Of a DNA stretch of 64,000 bases, positions 24,301 through 32,473 are shown one piece after another. Every line of letters starts with the position of its first letter. Position 1 is the first letter of the stretch. Below the pieces are notes generated by a model. That model was given only the letters and a program-made list of their open reading frames with translations, was not told the origin of the DNA and ran no database searches. The DNA lies in NCBI GenBank assembly GCA_037176705.1, contig CM073886.1, forward strand, positions 90,679,501 through 90,743,500, written 5' to 3'. Made by a program: the position numbers and the translations under genes. The DNA is from Molossus alvarezi. Its lineage: Eukaryota > Chordata > Mammalia > Chiroptera > Molossidae.

Positions 24301-27300
24301 ATCACTGAGTCATGAGGCAGTTCCATTTTTAATTTTTTAGAGAAACCATACTTTTTTCCATAATGACAGCACCAATCTGCATTCCCACCAATAGTGCCCA
24401 AGGGTTCCCTTTTCTCTACATCCTGTCCAACACCTGTTTGTTGATTTGTAGGTGACAGGTGTGAGGTGATATCTGATTGTGGTTTTAATTTGCATATCTG
24501 CCTAAAGAATTCTTTATCTTTGACCTTCAACAACGGAGGACATGTTACAAAGTTGATCATTTACTATAATTTTGCTTTGAAGATGATATATTGTTTCTAA
24601 GGGCAGATTTATGTCACCTTTTATTTCATAGAAATATTATCATATATAGTTTATCAATCCTTATGTGGAAACATTTTTTCTTTGTTTGCTTTTTTAAAGT
24701 TTTTTCTGTGTTTTCTTTGTCTCAAACCTCTATGTTTTAATCCATGCTTCTTATTTCTTTGTCAATTCTATAATTGTATTTGCTTTTATCGCTAGTGAAT
24801 CATATGCTGTTTTAACACTACTTTTTTGTTTTATAAGGTATTAGAGACCAGGAGATTTTGTGATCCAGCTTTATTATCATTACTCAGAAATCACATTTAT
24901 TTTTGTCAGGGTTATTTTACTATTTCTTTAATACTTTCTTATTTAACCTCTTTTTAAAAAATATAATGAATAACTTGACAATAGATTCAACAAATTCGAT
25001 GGAATGAGCACATTCTTAAATGAGTCTACTTCTGATTATTTTTTCAGAATAAATCGGGCCCATAATTTGGGCATGTGTCCTGATCGGGAATCAAACCGGT
25101 GACCTCTTGGTGCATGAGTCAGTGCTCAACCACTAAGCCACACCAGCCGGACTATTTTATCTTTTTAAGACTTTATAAGTACTCCATGTTCTTTTTTGGT
25201 ATCTGGGAGGTACTAGCTGTTGTTCTAGTTGGTGACTTTGCAATTAATTGAATGTCTAAACTCAAAAGCTGCTGATTAGGATTAATATTATCTTGGAAGG
25301 AGATTTCTAGTAGTTCCCCACAGAGCTTTGTCCTATTGAACACTTTAAACAGTAATTTGGGTAAAGAGGTAGAAAACTTGGTCACCAAAGTTTGCAAATA
25401 ATATAAACTAAGAGGGCTAGATAATGAATATATTGGATGACAATTGGGACTATTTTTCAGCTGACTGGGAACTAGGCCAAATAAAATAGGATGGTGTTTA
25501 GGATGATATCTTTCTTGGATTTAGACTATTAAAGAATAAAGAGACCCAATTTATCTAGATACAGGTTAAGATATGTCATTTTAGATGACAATATGTTTAG
25601 ATATAGGTCAGTAGGATGAAATAGATGTCCAAAAGCTACTGCATTCTTAAACTTAATTAATAGAATTCCAGCATCTACAAGTATGGAAATAAATCTTCCT
25701 TTTTATCTTTGGTATTCAAATCACACCTATGTCATTGTGGAGACTGGAGTAAAAAAACAAAATAGACAAGCTAGACAACATTTAAACAACAACCATAATA
25801 CTGAAGGGCCACAAGTCTATGGCTTATGAAAAATAATCTAAGGAACAAGTGATTAATATGGAGAAGACTTGAGTTCATAATAGCTGTCTTCAAATATTTG
25901 AGGAACTCTTGCATGGAATTGGAATGAGATTTAGTCTCTGTCATATCAAGGATAAAAGAACCAGTGAGTTGAGTTAACATTAGGAACTGTCAAGAACTAT
26001 AGAAAGATGAATGAACAAAGGCTCCCTAGGAAGCAACTTTCCTGTCTTGAAACTGTATAAATACAGTGTGGAATGTCATTTGTTCAGGATATTTTGATTG
26101 AGAGGTTCAAACACTGGACTTTGATATATGTAAATATATAATATAATAGCCATTCTGTATTTATAGATAGTCTATATTGTATCCTCTAGTAATTGCAAAA
26201 GATTTCATTTAGAGGTTGTTCCAACTGTTTTTTTTTTAATTAAACTGTTAGTACAAGAATTCTTTTTAAATCACCTAATTATAAGTGTTTGAATTTAATA
26301 TACCTGACACCATTGCAATTAAGACATATTAATTTTTTAAAGTATGTAATAAATACAGTTTAATATTCTGCCATTGGCAGAATCAAAATGTTAATTCTTT
26401 GTTATTCATGTTTCTCCTGAAGAAAAATGTTCAAGAATCAACTACACAGCTGATAACACTGCATGAAATGTTAGAGGTAAGTGTTCTGTATAGTTGTTTT
26501 GTCTTGAAGTTGTCTCTTAATTAGTGATTTGTGAATAATTTTACATAGGCATGAAAAAGAAAAAATACTGCTGTAGTTTTTAAGGTGTACACCAATCTTT
26601 ATTAGATATATTTATGTTAATTTATCTTTAGTATAAAATTAGTTTTTGTTTTCTATATAGTATTAGAAAGAATATTGTCACTTTTTTAAAAAGAACATGA
26701 AATTAGAATCTAGCTCTTAATCATTTCATTAATTAAGATTATTACTATAAGAATATTTTATGATGTTATTTGGTATTTACACAATGAAACCTTATTGACA
26801 GTATCTTTAGTTGGCAACTCTGCATTCTGTTGAAAATACATAAGTGAGTGTAAGGATTCTTTGAACAAAGTTGCAGAAATTCATGCATAATTTTTCTTAA
26901 ATACTTTTTTTAATAATGTGAGGTAATTCCAAACAATTATAGAATTGATAAAAAAATATTTTTTTGTGCTTAACACTTACCTTTTTTTTTTTTTTACAAA
27001 TATCTGTGACCTTTTTAAAAAATATTTTTGAACTTCAGCCAATTATCATAAGTTAAATATTTTAGAAATCTTATTTTAGAAATCTTGGTATGACAATCCA
27101 TTGCAAATTGGGCAGAGAGAAAGGTAAAGTAATCTATAAAGAGGGAGATATTTAACAATTAGTGTGTCTTTTTAAATTCATTGGCAAGTTTAGGAGAAAG
27201 AGTGATAACATTAAACTTGTTTCATTGTAATTTTATGAATTGGATGCTCTGTTTTTTTTTTAATCCAGCTAAATAGTTTTGGTGCTTCAAGATATCTTAA

Positions 27301-29148
27301 TATAGAATATTATTGCTTTGAAAGCAAAATGCAAAAAAAAAAGAGAGAGAGAAAACACAAATATTTATTATATTTGTGATTAGAATTTTTGAAATATTTC
27401 TAATTATTCCAGGTTATACTGAAACTAAGAAACTGCTATTTTTTATGGATGACAACTTTTTTTAAAAAACAAAAGTTGTCATATATGTAGCAAATATTGA
27501 TAGTGATTAACTGGTAAGTACATGTGTAATTTTTGAGTAATATACTATGAGATCCCATCTAAAATTTAGAATTAGAAACCATTTTTTGTGTCCAGCCTAT
27601 ATTACTAATGCTAAAAGTAACCAATGTAGACAGCTGCAATTTAGCAAAAAATGAAACAATATACATGTTCATTTTAAAGTTGAATTTTTAGCATTTAATT
27701 ATTTTTGACATCTAGTAGAATTAGAATGAAAAGTAAGAAAGATTTTAAATATATTAAAATAGACAATTGTTTTTAAATAGGTATACTATTTAATTCTATT
27801 ATCATCATACCTAAAAGAATGAGACCAAAAGATTTTTCCCTCTAGGATGTGTACTTGAAATAGCTAAAGCTTAATGACAGATGGAAATTTTATTTCAGTA
27901 ATTGAAATATTGATATTATTATGAAATGTGATTGAGATGTGAGTTTCACAGTTTCACTTTATTACTATGGCAGTTAATATTTGTATAAATTATGCTCCTC
28001 CCCCCACTTTCCTTAAAATAATATCTTTTAATTAAAGCTTTGGCCTGGCAATTTAGAGATATGGATTCTAATTCATGATCTGTCACTAATTATATTCTCC
28101 TTGAGGAATCTCTTAACCTTTCTGAATTCTGGTTTTGTAATTTGTGAAGATACTGTGTGTTAGCTGAGGATTCAGAGTAAAAATTTATACATTTTTTGAG
28201 TTTTTCTGCATGTTTCATGAAACATTATTGTTCAAAGAATTTCAGTTATTTGTTTCTTGAAAAGAACTCCTAATGCCAGTGTGTCTGGGAAAGACAGGTG
28301 ATTTTCAGTGTACATTAGCAGCCAAGAACATCCTTTGGGAGACCAATTTGATGGAATGCTGTTTCGGAAATGTCAGCTTATATAGTCTACTACAAATACC
28401 TAAAACTTTTGTTTGTGGTTGTAACCCCTCAATATTCCTAGTGAAGAAATCAGATATTCAAAATGAAGTTGAAGGAAGTGATGATGTTAGAATTGTTTTG
28501 AAGATTTATCAGAAGAATAGGTGTCTTGACAGGGAAGGGGGCAAATGGTTGGTGATTTATTTTTCCTTCAACTATTAAGACTTTTTTTTTTTTTTTAACT
28601 TTATACATATTTTGTTGAGTAATTGGTTTGTTTCTTATTTTTATTTTTAAGAAATGGTTATATCTAAACGTCTAAGTTAGAGAAATTATCAACTCCAAGA
28701 GAAGTGGGAGAATTGTAAATGCCTTTCAATTAGTTTTTAGGAAATGTTTTCAAAGTTAAGATGTAGAGATTCATTTTAAAGCATTTTATATTCACTAATA
28801 TCTGTAGTCTTTTAAAAAAGAAAATCAGTTATTTAAGTTAATACATAGAAATTATGATAGAAACAATTATGCAAAGAAAGCACATTGATTCTTTGGTAAA
28901 AAACAAAAACAAAACTATTTTAATATTTTATTATAGCTGTATTAATTTTTCCCTAACTAAGGTATATTTTGAATGATGTTTTTTCCTAGATTCTTTTAAA
29001 TAGATTATTTGATGTTCCACATGATCCATATGTCAAAATTAGTGATTCCTTTTGGCCACCATATATTGAGCTGCTCCTGCGTAATGGAATTGCCTTGAGA
29101 CACCCAGAAGATCCAACCCGAATAAGATTAGAAGCTTTCCATCAGTAA
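280..29148 (+). CDS. CENPK: Centromere protein K, exons 3' part of gene (partial at 5' end)
   Basis: CENP-K is a coiled-coil subunit of the CENP-H/I/K/M part of the constitutive centromere-associated network at the inner kinetochore. Seven coding exons join in frame: 280-352, 4396-4442, 19585-19667, 19764-19862, 20440-20566, 26423-26476 and 28990-29148. They give 213 residues and a TAA stop. All have AG acceptors and GT donors, and exon phases match across each junction. The visible protein begins near residue 57 of the roughly 269-residue mammalian protein ([20 protein letters not shown]) and ends RIRLEAFHQ. The middle is rich in E, K, Q and L, consistent with coiled coil. The conserved C-terminal block includes [17 protein letters not shown]. 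Upstream exons, the start codon and the promoter lie outside the window. The oddity is exon 20440-20566, whose acceptor is rebuilt by a SINE insertion. Identity rests on recalled family sequence; the match is close along the whole length. Confidence 0.97.
1350..1690 (+). repeat. Old interspersed repeat, copy 1 of a family of four
   Basis: Starts GTTGCCATTTCAAAGTACC and contains TTCTCACAATTCTGGGGACTAGAAGTCCAAG in scattered form, ending near GACACAATTTTTATAACAA. Diverged relatives lie at about 22487-22865, 41985-42315 and 56645-57215. I recognise it as a widespread ancient mammalian repeat but cannot name the family safely. Confidence 0.6.
1996..2201 (+). repeat. Ves-type SINE
   Basis: Head GCCCTGGCCAGTGTGGCTCAG, box-B-like segment, TGTTTCTCTCTC tract and an AATCAATAAAA tail. 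The flanking repeats are TTCTTTTTAG / GTTTTTTAGA-like. Confidence 0.85.
2290..2815 (-). mobile_element. L1 ORF2 fragment, antisense
   Basis: The sequence from CTTGTCAAAAATCATTTGACC to TTTATTGTTTTTGATGCTC is the reverse complement of the L1 ORF2 segment between the RT and C-terminal regions. Many stops; a dead fragment inside a CENPK intron. Confidence 0.75.
3314..3503 (-). repeat. Ves-type SINE
   Basis: The complement of the family: T-rich tail CTTTATTGATTTTAGAGAGAG on the left, head ACACCAGCTGGGC on the right. Target duplication GTTGAAGTTTTAT (3301-3313) / GTTGAACTTTTAT (3504-3516). Confidence 0.9.
3520..4320 (+). repeat. Degraded L1-like 3' region
   Basis: Contains ATTATGGTACATTTACCCTATGGAATATTGTGCAG and a run to TTGTAAAACC in pieces, resembling the 3' end of an old L1. 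Highly diverged and without an open frame; the assignment is tentative. Confidence 0.45.
4396..4442 (+). CDS. CENPK: CENPK coding exon b
   Basis: This is a short 47-base exon after TTTCTGTAG and before GTAAGT. With the carried-in A it encodes [16 protein letters not shown], which corresponds to the IPLTEDVLITLGKEE segment of the family, and it ends in phase 0. The intron upstream (353-4395) holds one SINE and old L1-like fragments. The intron downstream is about 15.1 kb and is the main repeat reservoir of the gene. Confidence 0.93.
4630..5290 (-). mobile_element. L1 fragment, antisense: 3' UTR joined to ORF2 endonuclease start
   Basis: Left part (4630-4920) is the reverse complement of an L1 3' end. 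From about 5041 to 5253 the minus strand encodes 70 residues including [20 protein letters not shown] and HETHF, the beginning of the L1 ORF2 endonuclease domain. RT and C-terminal regions are missing between them, so either a large internal deletion or two fragments are joined here. Confidence 0.75.
5527..5729 (-). repeat. Ves-type SINE in antisense L1
   Basis: T-rich tail TTTATTGATTTTAGAGAGAG, head GCCACACCAGCGGAC. Flanking copies TTTGGCATTTA / CTTTAGCATTTTTA. Confidence 0.9.
5977..6178 (-). repeat. Ves-type SINE in antisense L1
   Basis: Head at right (GAGCCGCACCAGCTGGGC). Target duplication GTACCCTCATTATTTTC / CTACCCACATTATTTTT. Confidence 0.9.
6315..6421 (-). repeat. Short Ves SINE, about 107 bases
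   Basis: A long T run followed directly by the tRNA-related head, without the CT-rich middle. Target duplication CCAGTATATTCTTTA / CTAGTATATTCTTAA. A second copy of this short form is at 34176-34283. Confidence 0.88.
9069..9330 (+). repeat. Ves SINE, long form
   Basis: Head GCCCTGGCTGGTTTGGCTCAG, then a CT-rich tract and a CTGAAAATAAATGGAAAAAT tail ending GGTGAGGATTTAAAA. Perfect target duplication AAACTAGCCACAACA (9054-9068 and 9331-9345). Confidence 0.95.
9728..9905 (+). repeat. Ves-type SINE
   Basis: Head GCCCTAGCTATTGTGTCTCAG, box-B-like GGTTTGATTCCCGGTCAGG, end near AAAATATATTTAAAA. Confidence 0.88.
10339..10560 (+). repeat. Ves-type SINE
   Basis: Head GCCCCGCTGGTATGGCTCAG. Flanked by AAAATATATGTCA / AAAATATATTATGTCA. 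Confidence 0.9.
10716..10968 (+). repeat. Ves SINE, long form
   Basis: Head CACCGTGGCTGGTATGGCTC; tail with GAAGATTAATG and CAGGTGAGGATTAAATAAA, the mark of the long subfamily. Confidence 0.9.
11588..11811 (-). repeat. Ves-type SINE
   Basis: Head ACACTGGCCGGGC at right. Perfect target duplication CCAAAGAAACATTTTT (11572-11587 and 11812-11827), splitting an L1 ORF2 segment. Confidence 0.94.
12553..12840 (+). mobile_element. Younger 5'-truncated L1 3' end nested in the old L1
   Basis: Begins near GTCTGAGGAATACAGTAGACCC, then a G-rich 3' UTR (runs at 12613-12631 and 12705-12728) and an A-rich tail to 12840. The same sequence recurs at about 41690-41920 after an L1 3' end, which identifies it. 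GAAAAATGA flanks both sides (about 12533 and 12845), consistent with a target duplication. Old L1 sequence resumes immediately after. Confidence 0.75.
12841..13245 (+). mobile_element. Old L1, sense, 3' terminal part (continuation)
   Basis: Resumes with AATGAGCTGACAACCC and runs through AAATGGCCAACAG, GGGAATGTAAACTGGTGCAG and CAGAGTTACCATATTTCCCA, the usual L1 end region. Confidence 0.8.
13245..14600 (-). mobile_element. Probable L1 5' region, antisense
   Basis: A T-rich stretch followed by a GC-richer part (13590-14350) has the same general composition and order as 6500-8000, which I read as the upstream end of an antisense L1. Frames of 60-130 codons occur on both strands but show no protein I know. 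The assignment is by analogy only. Confidence 0.4.
14600..15200. other. CENPK: Intron sequence without recognised element
   Basis: Between an L1-like block and a SINE; A+T-rich with no exon, open frame or repeat I can name. Confidence 0.4.
15212..15433 (-). repeat. Ves-type SINE
   Basis: Head CACACCGGCCAGGC at right. Target duplication TCAAGTTTTCTTTT (15198-15211 and 15434-15447), perfect. Confidence 0.94.
16180..16329 (-). repeat. Ves-related SINE, older form
   Basis: AGAGAGAGACATTGATTGGTTGC on the left and GAGCCACACTGGCCAGGGC on the right. The box-A region is diverged and the target duplication is not clear. Confidence 0.8.
17105..17359 (+). repeat. Ves SINE, long GC-rich subfamily
   Basis: Head GCCCTGGCCGGTTTGGCTCA, box B GGTTCGGTTCCCG, tail ATGGAAAAATGTCCTCTGG. 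Perfect target duplication AAAAGAGTTTGTATA (17090-17104 and 17360-17374). Low divergence suggests a young copy. Confidence 0.95.
18028..18255 (-). repeat. Ves-type SINE
   Basis: Head CACACTGGCCGGGC at right. Target duplication AGAGGTCTGTTTTT / AGAAGTCTGTTTTT. Confidence 0.93.
18356..18571 (+). repeat. Ves-type SINE
   Basis: Head GCCTGGCCGGTGTGGCTCAG. Perfect target duplication AAAGTAATATCAA (18343-18355 and 18572-18584). Confidence 0.95.
18880..19265 (+). repeat. LINE2-like 3' end
   Basis: GGGCCTTTGTACTTAAAATT, CTGTCTCTGGAACATTC, then TTAATAAATACTTGTTGAAT at the end is the order seen in mammalian L2 3' ends. Interrupted by a T run at 19100-19118. Confidence 0.65.
19585..19667 (+). CDS. CENPK: CENPK coding exon c
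   Basis: The acceptor is TTGTTCCAG and the donor GTATGT. It encodes [20 protein letters not shown] then KLKEDLE, leaving AG to complete an arginine codon in the next exon. The heptad-like E/K/L pattern fits the central coiled coil. Only 96 bases of intron separate it from the next exon. Confidence 0.95.
19764..19862 (+). CDS. CENPK: CENPK coding exon d
   Basis: The acceptor is CTGAAAG and the donor GTATTA (weak at the +4 to +6 positions). It encodes [20 protein letters not shown] and [13 protein letters not shown], then AG of the next arginine. The donor AG|GTATTA lacks the usual GTRAGT and could favour skipping, although the short flanking intron would help exon definition. Confidence 0.94.
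19960..20110 (+). repeat. MIR-like fragment
   Basis: CCTAGCTTTGCCATCTATTAG, then TGACTTGACTACTAGTTTCC and TAAATAGAGAATA follow MIR order. Diverged. Confidence 0.55.
20187..20207 (+). other. CENPK: Upstream copy of target duplication: ancestral CENPK acceptor and exon start
   Basis: After TTTTTAAAAAATCTATT come AG and then AATCTTTAATGTGCTGAAA. This is the 21-base left duplicate of the SINE at 20208-20437. The AG at 20187-20188 is the original intron end. Spliced to the previous exon it would read R-I-F-N-V-L-K-S and stop at TGA 20211-20213, inside the SINE. Confidence 0.88.
20208..20437 (+). repeat. Ves SINE inserted at the start of a CENPK exon
   Basis: Head CTTGATCCGTGTGGCTCAG, box-B-like GGTTCAATTCCCTGTCAGG, CT tract 20362-20400, AT-rich tail. 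The duplicated target is 20187-20207 and 20438-20458, 19 of 21 positions identical. The junction TT|AGAA resembles the L1 endonuclease preference TT|AAAA. The element now forms the last 230 bases of the intron and supplies its pyrimidine tract. Confidence 0.93.
20438..20439 (+). promoter_or_regulatory. CENPK: Inferred working splice acceptor AG of CENPK exon e
   Basis: This AG is the first dinucleotide of the right-hand target duplicate. No other AG occurs back to about 20333. That AG-free stretch holds a CTGAC branch-point-like motif (20336-20340) and a 30-base CT run. Its use is inferred from the reading frame. Confidence 0.7.
20440..20566 (+). CDS. CENPK: CENPK coding exon e, acceptor rebuilt by a SINE
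   Basis: The exon encodes [20 protein letters not shown] followed by [23 protein letters not shown] and ends before GTAAGT, in phase 0. Its first base follows AAAAAAAG, the A-tail of a Ves SINE plus an AG. The same start sequence with its own AG also occurs at 20187-20207, upstream of the SINE. The exon start and its AG are therefore a target-site duplicate. The codon after arginine is GTC (V) here and ATC (I) in the upstream copy; isoleucine is the residue I recall in human CENP-K. The frame is open and conserved, so this copy appears to be the functional one. Confidence 0.93.
20700..21260 (+). repeat. Old L1-like 3' fragment split by a SINE
   Basis: A+T-rich sequence on both sides of the SINE at 20837-21043 reads continuously (TTGTATCCATATGATGAGG, then AAATATAGATTACATTGTG), in the style of old L1 3' ends. 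Low confidence. Confidence 0.4.
20837..21043 (+). repeat. Ves-type SINE
   Basis: Head GCCTGGCCGGTGTAGCTCAG. Target duplication AAAAAAATGTATTGA / AAAAAAATGTACTGA. Confidence 0.95.
21440..22000 (+). repeat. LINE2-like 3' end
   Basis: CTGCTTGCAAAACACTTTC, GGCAACTCAAACATCATC, then CACTGTGAGCTTCTTGATA follow L2 order. The 94-codon frame at 21359-21643 lies in it and is not a gene. Confidence 0.65.
22487..22865 (+). repeat. Old interspersed repeat, copy 2 of a family of four
   Basis: TCTCACAGTTCTGGAGGCTAG and AAGTCCAAGAATAGGGTGCC, ending GGGCACAATTCAATTCATAA. It is the longest of the four copies. Confidence 0.65.
23056..23252 (+). repeat. Ves-type SINE
   Basis: Head AGCGCTGGCTGGTGTGGTTC, box-B-like GTTTGATTCCTGGTCAGG, tail AAATCAATAAAAAAC. 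Confidence 0.9.
23772..23841 (-). mobile_element. hAT (SPIN/Charlie-like) terminal fragment
   Basis: Read on the minus strand it starts CAGTGGTTCTCAACCTGTGG, then GTCGCAACCCCTTTGGGGG and ends in a CACAGGGTCACC-like part. This is the terminal segment of hAT elements of the SPIN/Charlie type, known in bats. Only about 70 bases remain and there is no transposase. Confidence 0.7.
23846..23874 (-). repeat. Isolated Ves SINE head, 29 bases
   Basis: CTAACGGCTGAGCCAAACCG then GCCAGGG equals the reverse complement of the first bases of a Ves SINE. The body and tail are absent; the hAT fragment takes their place. Confidence 0.7.
25052..25151 (-). repeat. Ves SINE, head half only
   Basis: From GGGCCCATAATTTGGGCATG to GCCACACCAGCCGG. 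The CT/AG-rich part and tail are missing. Confidence 0.85.
26423..26476 (+). CDS. CENPK: CENPK coding exon f
   Basis: This 54-base exon follows TTTCTCCTGAAG and precedes GTAAGT. It encodes [18 protein letters not shown], matching the short linker before the conserved C-terminal block. Phase 0 at both ends means it could be skipped without frameshift. Confidence 0.94.
27449..27482. repeat. Perfect 12-bp inverted repeat
   Basis: ATGACAACTTTT (27449-27460) and AAAAGTTGTCAT (27471-27482) are exact complements with a 10-base loop. Function unknown. Confidence 0.85.
28040..28160 (+). repeat. MIR-like fragment
   Basis: GGATTCTAATTCATGATCTG, then CTTAACCTTTCTGAATTCTG match MIR order. Confidence 0.55.
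28990..29148 (+). CDS. CENPK: CENPK last coding exon
   Basis: The acceptor is TTTTTTCCTAG. The exon encodes 52 residues starting [20 protein letters not shown] and ending IRLEAFHQ, then TAA at 29146-29148. This C-terminal block is the best conserved part of the family, and every residue I can compare is compatible with a functional protein. Confidence 0.97.
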   Translation: MLLNRLFDVPHDPYVKISDSFWPPYIELLLRNGIALRHPEDPTRIRLEAFHQ

Positions 29149-29865
29149 AGGATGGTCTCTTTTTTACACAGTACTTAAAGAATCTTGTCATTCAAGGATA
29201 ATGGAAACACTGAATATTATTTGGATAAAGAAAATTATTTGCAAATTAAAGTATGTAGTCCATATTCCTTCTGTCCTTAAAACGACACATGCTGCCATCT
29301 ACTGCTTTTAAAAATGGCCCTTTCACATCCAGGCCAGTGCTTCAGTGTTTTAACATTGATGGACAAGGATGCAAGTCAAAATATTCTAGACTTAATTATT
29401 ATTTTTAATGTACCTTATTTTTGCAGTAATTTTTGGGAAATTCTTTGTTAACTTATGATATTGCTAATGTCATAATTTTTAAAAATTTTATGACAGTTTC
29501 TTTTATACATTTTGATTTCTATTTGCTGCTTAACTTCTTTAAATTTAGGAATTATAATGTAAAGGCCATTTAATATGCAGATGGTTTTAAAATGACAATA
29601 TATGATATAGAAGGAAACAATTTCAAAGTATTTAGTAAAGCTGTTACATGTATACTGCCTTATTTCTAGGTTTGTTAAAGAATTGAAATATAAAAAAAAC
29701 AAATAGATAAAGGTAGTAGAAAACTCTTTTAATGTGTATCATATATCAAGTGATATATATTAAACCACTCTTGATTCTGTTAATTATTACTAACGAAATT
29801 GTGTTCATAAAATTTTGTTTATCTTTGTGACTTTTCTGTAAATAAAATTATCTAAAAATACCTAG
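29149..29865 (+). promoter_or_regulatory. CENPK: CENPK 3' UTR and poly(A) signal
   Basis: About 0.7 kb of A+T-rich sequence follows the stop. An AATAAA hexamer sits at 29841-29846, followed by a G/T-rich stretch (TTGTTTTGGTGATGTGG, about 29873-29889) typical of a downstream cleavage element. The 3' end near 29860 is inferred from these signals. Confidence 0.75.
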
Positions 29866-29999
29866 CTTGTTTTGGTGATGTGGCATGATATTTTAATATA
29901 CTAAATAGACTTTTTGGTAGGTAGATAAATGAAGATATTATAGGGATCATTCAGGATTATATACAAGCTAAACTACAGAATTCCAAACTCATTTGGTAT

Positions 30000-30557
30000 T
30001 GTTAGCAGACTAAATGGACTCATTTGTCTGCATGAATCAAAGTCCAATAAGGAGCTTGCAGCACAGAAAGTTAGGGTTTATTGGTTCAGGAAGTGGCCCA
30101 CACCCAGAGTCACAGGTGAGCTAATACTCAAAGACCTGACTAATCAGTGGCTTCCAAGGGATGAGTTATTAATCATGATGATTAAGGGAGTGAAGAACAT
30201 GGTCTTTGATTGACCAGTGCTAGGGTGGATGGTAGTTGATCAGTGCATCCAGTCTTGTCAAAAATGGCATCACTTTATCTGGATTCGTCACTTCTCCAGG
30301 TGTGGAGTTGAAACAACGGAAACCTAAATGTTATCTCTAGTTTGATGAAACTGTTTCTGTGGACAACAGACCTGAGGCTTTGTTCTTAAGATTATTTGAT
30401 ACTGACCAAAACCTTATTTACCTAAGGGCTTATTGATAAAGGGAGTGGACATGCAAGGAAAAAGTAGGAAGGTGAGTCAGGGTGCTGGATAAGGCCAATT
30501 TAAATTTGAAAAAATGAAGAAAAGTTTATATTTAAATGAAGTTTCTACATGGTTTCA
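30000..30557 (-). repeat. 3' LTR of the antisense element
   Basis: Minus-strand start TGAAACCATGTAGAAACTTC and end in TAACA. An AATAAA (minus strand, complement near 30077-30082) precedes the likely poly(A) site. Shares long blocks with 35500-36093, for example CCACACCCAGAGTCACAGG / CCACACCCAGAATCACAGG. Confidence 0.8.
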
Positions 30558-30579
30558 ACCCCCCACCCCTTTTATTTTG
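30558..30579 (-). other. Polypurine tract
   Basis: Minus strand AAAATAAAAGGGGTGGGGGG directly before the 3' LTR, the expected place for plus-strand priming in an LTR element. Confidence 0.75.
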
Positions 30580-32273
30580 ATCATTCCTTAATCTTAAAGA
30601 ATACCGGGTAACTATGTCCAGGTTAAGTCAAGAGGGAGGGTTAGCTCATAAGATGGAGTCAGATTTGTCTGCCTGTTGTGCCCCTCTTACCTGACTCTTA
30701 CTAACTCATATGCCCACTTGTTCCTCAAGGGTTCCTGTGTCTTAGAGGGGACATTCTGGGTGTTCTGTTTACAAGCAGGAACCACAGCAATGGTAGATGA
30801 AGCTGTAGGCCAGGATACCTGTACCCTAAGTGTTAATCAGAGCACACCACACTTAGTCTCTAAGTCTTTAAGACTGCCACTTGGGAAGACCTCATTTCTG
30901 TTGGAATTAAGGGAAACCATGACAATCTGACAGATTCCCCTGTCCACAGTCTGAGCGTCCCTGAGGAATGCCCTGACACTGCTCAAGAATGCTCTGTGCG
31001 TGGCTTACACAGTGCAGTCACTGACACCATCCATGTATGAGCTGTTCTGAGGGTTTCCCTGAAGTTTACATTATGTTGTCTGCGATTGCAAGGCTCAGGA
31101 AAAATAAGTTTTAGTTCTCAATAATTCCAAGGCAAAGGATGGGAGAAAAGTGAAACACTAGTTCAGAGGGCTGTACCCAAATACTTTCATTAGAAAAATT
31201 CAGGATCCAGTCCAGTCCACAGGTGAAAAATAAGATTTTAAAGACAATTAACTGAACTAGAATCTAATATCCACAATTGGACATTATGGTTTCTATTGAA
31301 ACATTTTTTCCACTCAAGATCATGCTCATTTTATCAAAGATAGCCAAGTTAAGACTATCTTATAAGTTTAGTTTCAATAAATTTGGCCTGTTATTTGCAT
31401 AAATACAACAAGGATAGTAATTGATCAGATAGGTTCTTTTAACTCTGCTTGGCTAGAATTTTGTAAGCAAGCTCCCAATTGAATTTTAACCTCTCAAGGC
31501 AAAGAAGCCAAGCCATAGAGTTGCCAAAAGCTTTTATCTGCAGTACCTATTGATTTGGGTGAATACCTCAGGTTCTTTAGGTGCCCCAAATATCTTGAGG
31601 TTTTTACTTGCCATCTCTCATATAATTAATTCTTGACTATTTTTGATCCTTCACCTGTATTTCATAAGTGCAGTTATTCCCTAGAGTTTTGTAAATCTTC
31701 ATTGAGTTTAAAGCTATGATCTGAGAGTTTATCCTCAGAAAACGCTGTTTTAGAATAACTCAGTGTTCTTTTTATGGATCTTTCTTAAGATGAAACATAC
31801 ATGCAAAACAATGTAAAACAATGACTGCCTATAAATGGCAAAACAAAATGACATGTTTATAGATCTGATTATTATGTAATTGACAAAGAATTTGGCCTTT
31901 CTGTAACAAAGCATTTTAAGATAATGCTCCTGGAGATGTTTATAGAATCTCCAATATATAATATCCCTTAATAATAAGAATATATGCACAGAAATACAAC
32001 TCAACTATTAGTTAGCAAAGCTCATGCAATTCAGACATATCAAATAGACCTAACTAATTTAAAACCTCTCCCTTGCAAGGAGAGAAAACAATTTCTTTGA
32101 GGTGTTCCAGGAGTCCATTGGAACAACCTGAAACCATTTCTAGGTTAAGAAGATATTCTTGTGTTAAAATTTGAACCTGGAAGTTTGTCAAACACACTTG
32201 ACCAAAAAGATCATATATCATTATTAAACTATTAATGTATTTACCCAAGTGACAATCAAAAGGTATCGAATAA

Positions 32274-32473
32274 GCCCAGCTGGTGTGGCTTAGTGGACTG
32301 AGCATCATCCCAAGGATTTAGAGGTCCCAGGTCAATTCCTGGTCAGGGCACATGCCCAGGTTGTAGGCTTGATTCCCAGTGAAGAGCGTGCAGGAGGTGG
32401 CCGATCCATGTTTCTCTCTTACATGGATGTTTCTGTCTCTCCTCCTCTCTCTAAAAAAATTAATAAAAAAACA
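32274..32473 (+). repeat. Ves-type SINE
   Basis: Head GCCCAGCTGGTGTGGCTTAG. Target duplication AGGTATCGAATAA / AGGAATCAAATAA. Confidence 0.93.

Larger units (their letters stand above)
23590..24560 (-). mobile_element. L1 3' end, antisense
   Basis: TTAGTTTCAGGAGTACAACC and TATGGCTGAGGCATATTCCA are the reverse complement of the L1 3' end region, like 4640-4920. It is interrupted at about 23772-23874 by a small composite insert. Confidence 0.8.
26477..28989 (+). other. CENPK: Last CENPK intron, nearly repeat-free
   Basis: Unlike the rest of the gene, this 2.5 kb intron has no Ves SINE or L1. A MIR-like fragment (28040-28160), T runs near 26980 and 28580 and a hairpin at 27449-27482 are all I see. 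A 101-codon frame (28273-28578) has no recognised product. Confidence 0.6.

Noticed and set aside
28273..28578. 101-codon frame as an extra CENPK exon
   Set aside because: No acceptor or donor in frame with the neighbouring exons, and known CENP-K has no residues at this position.
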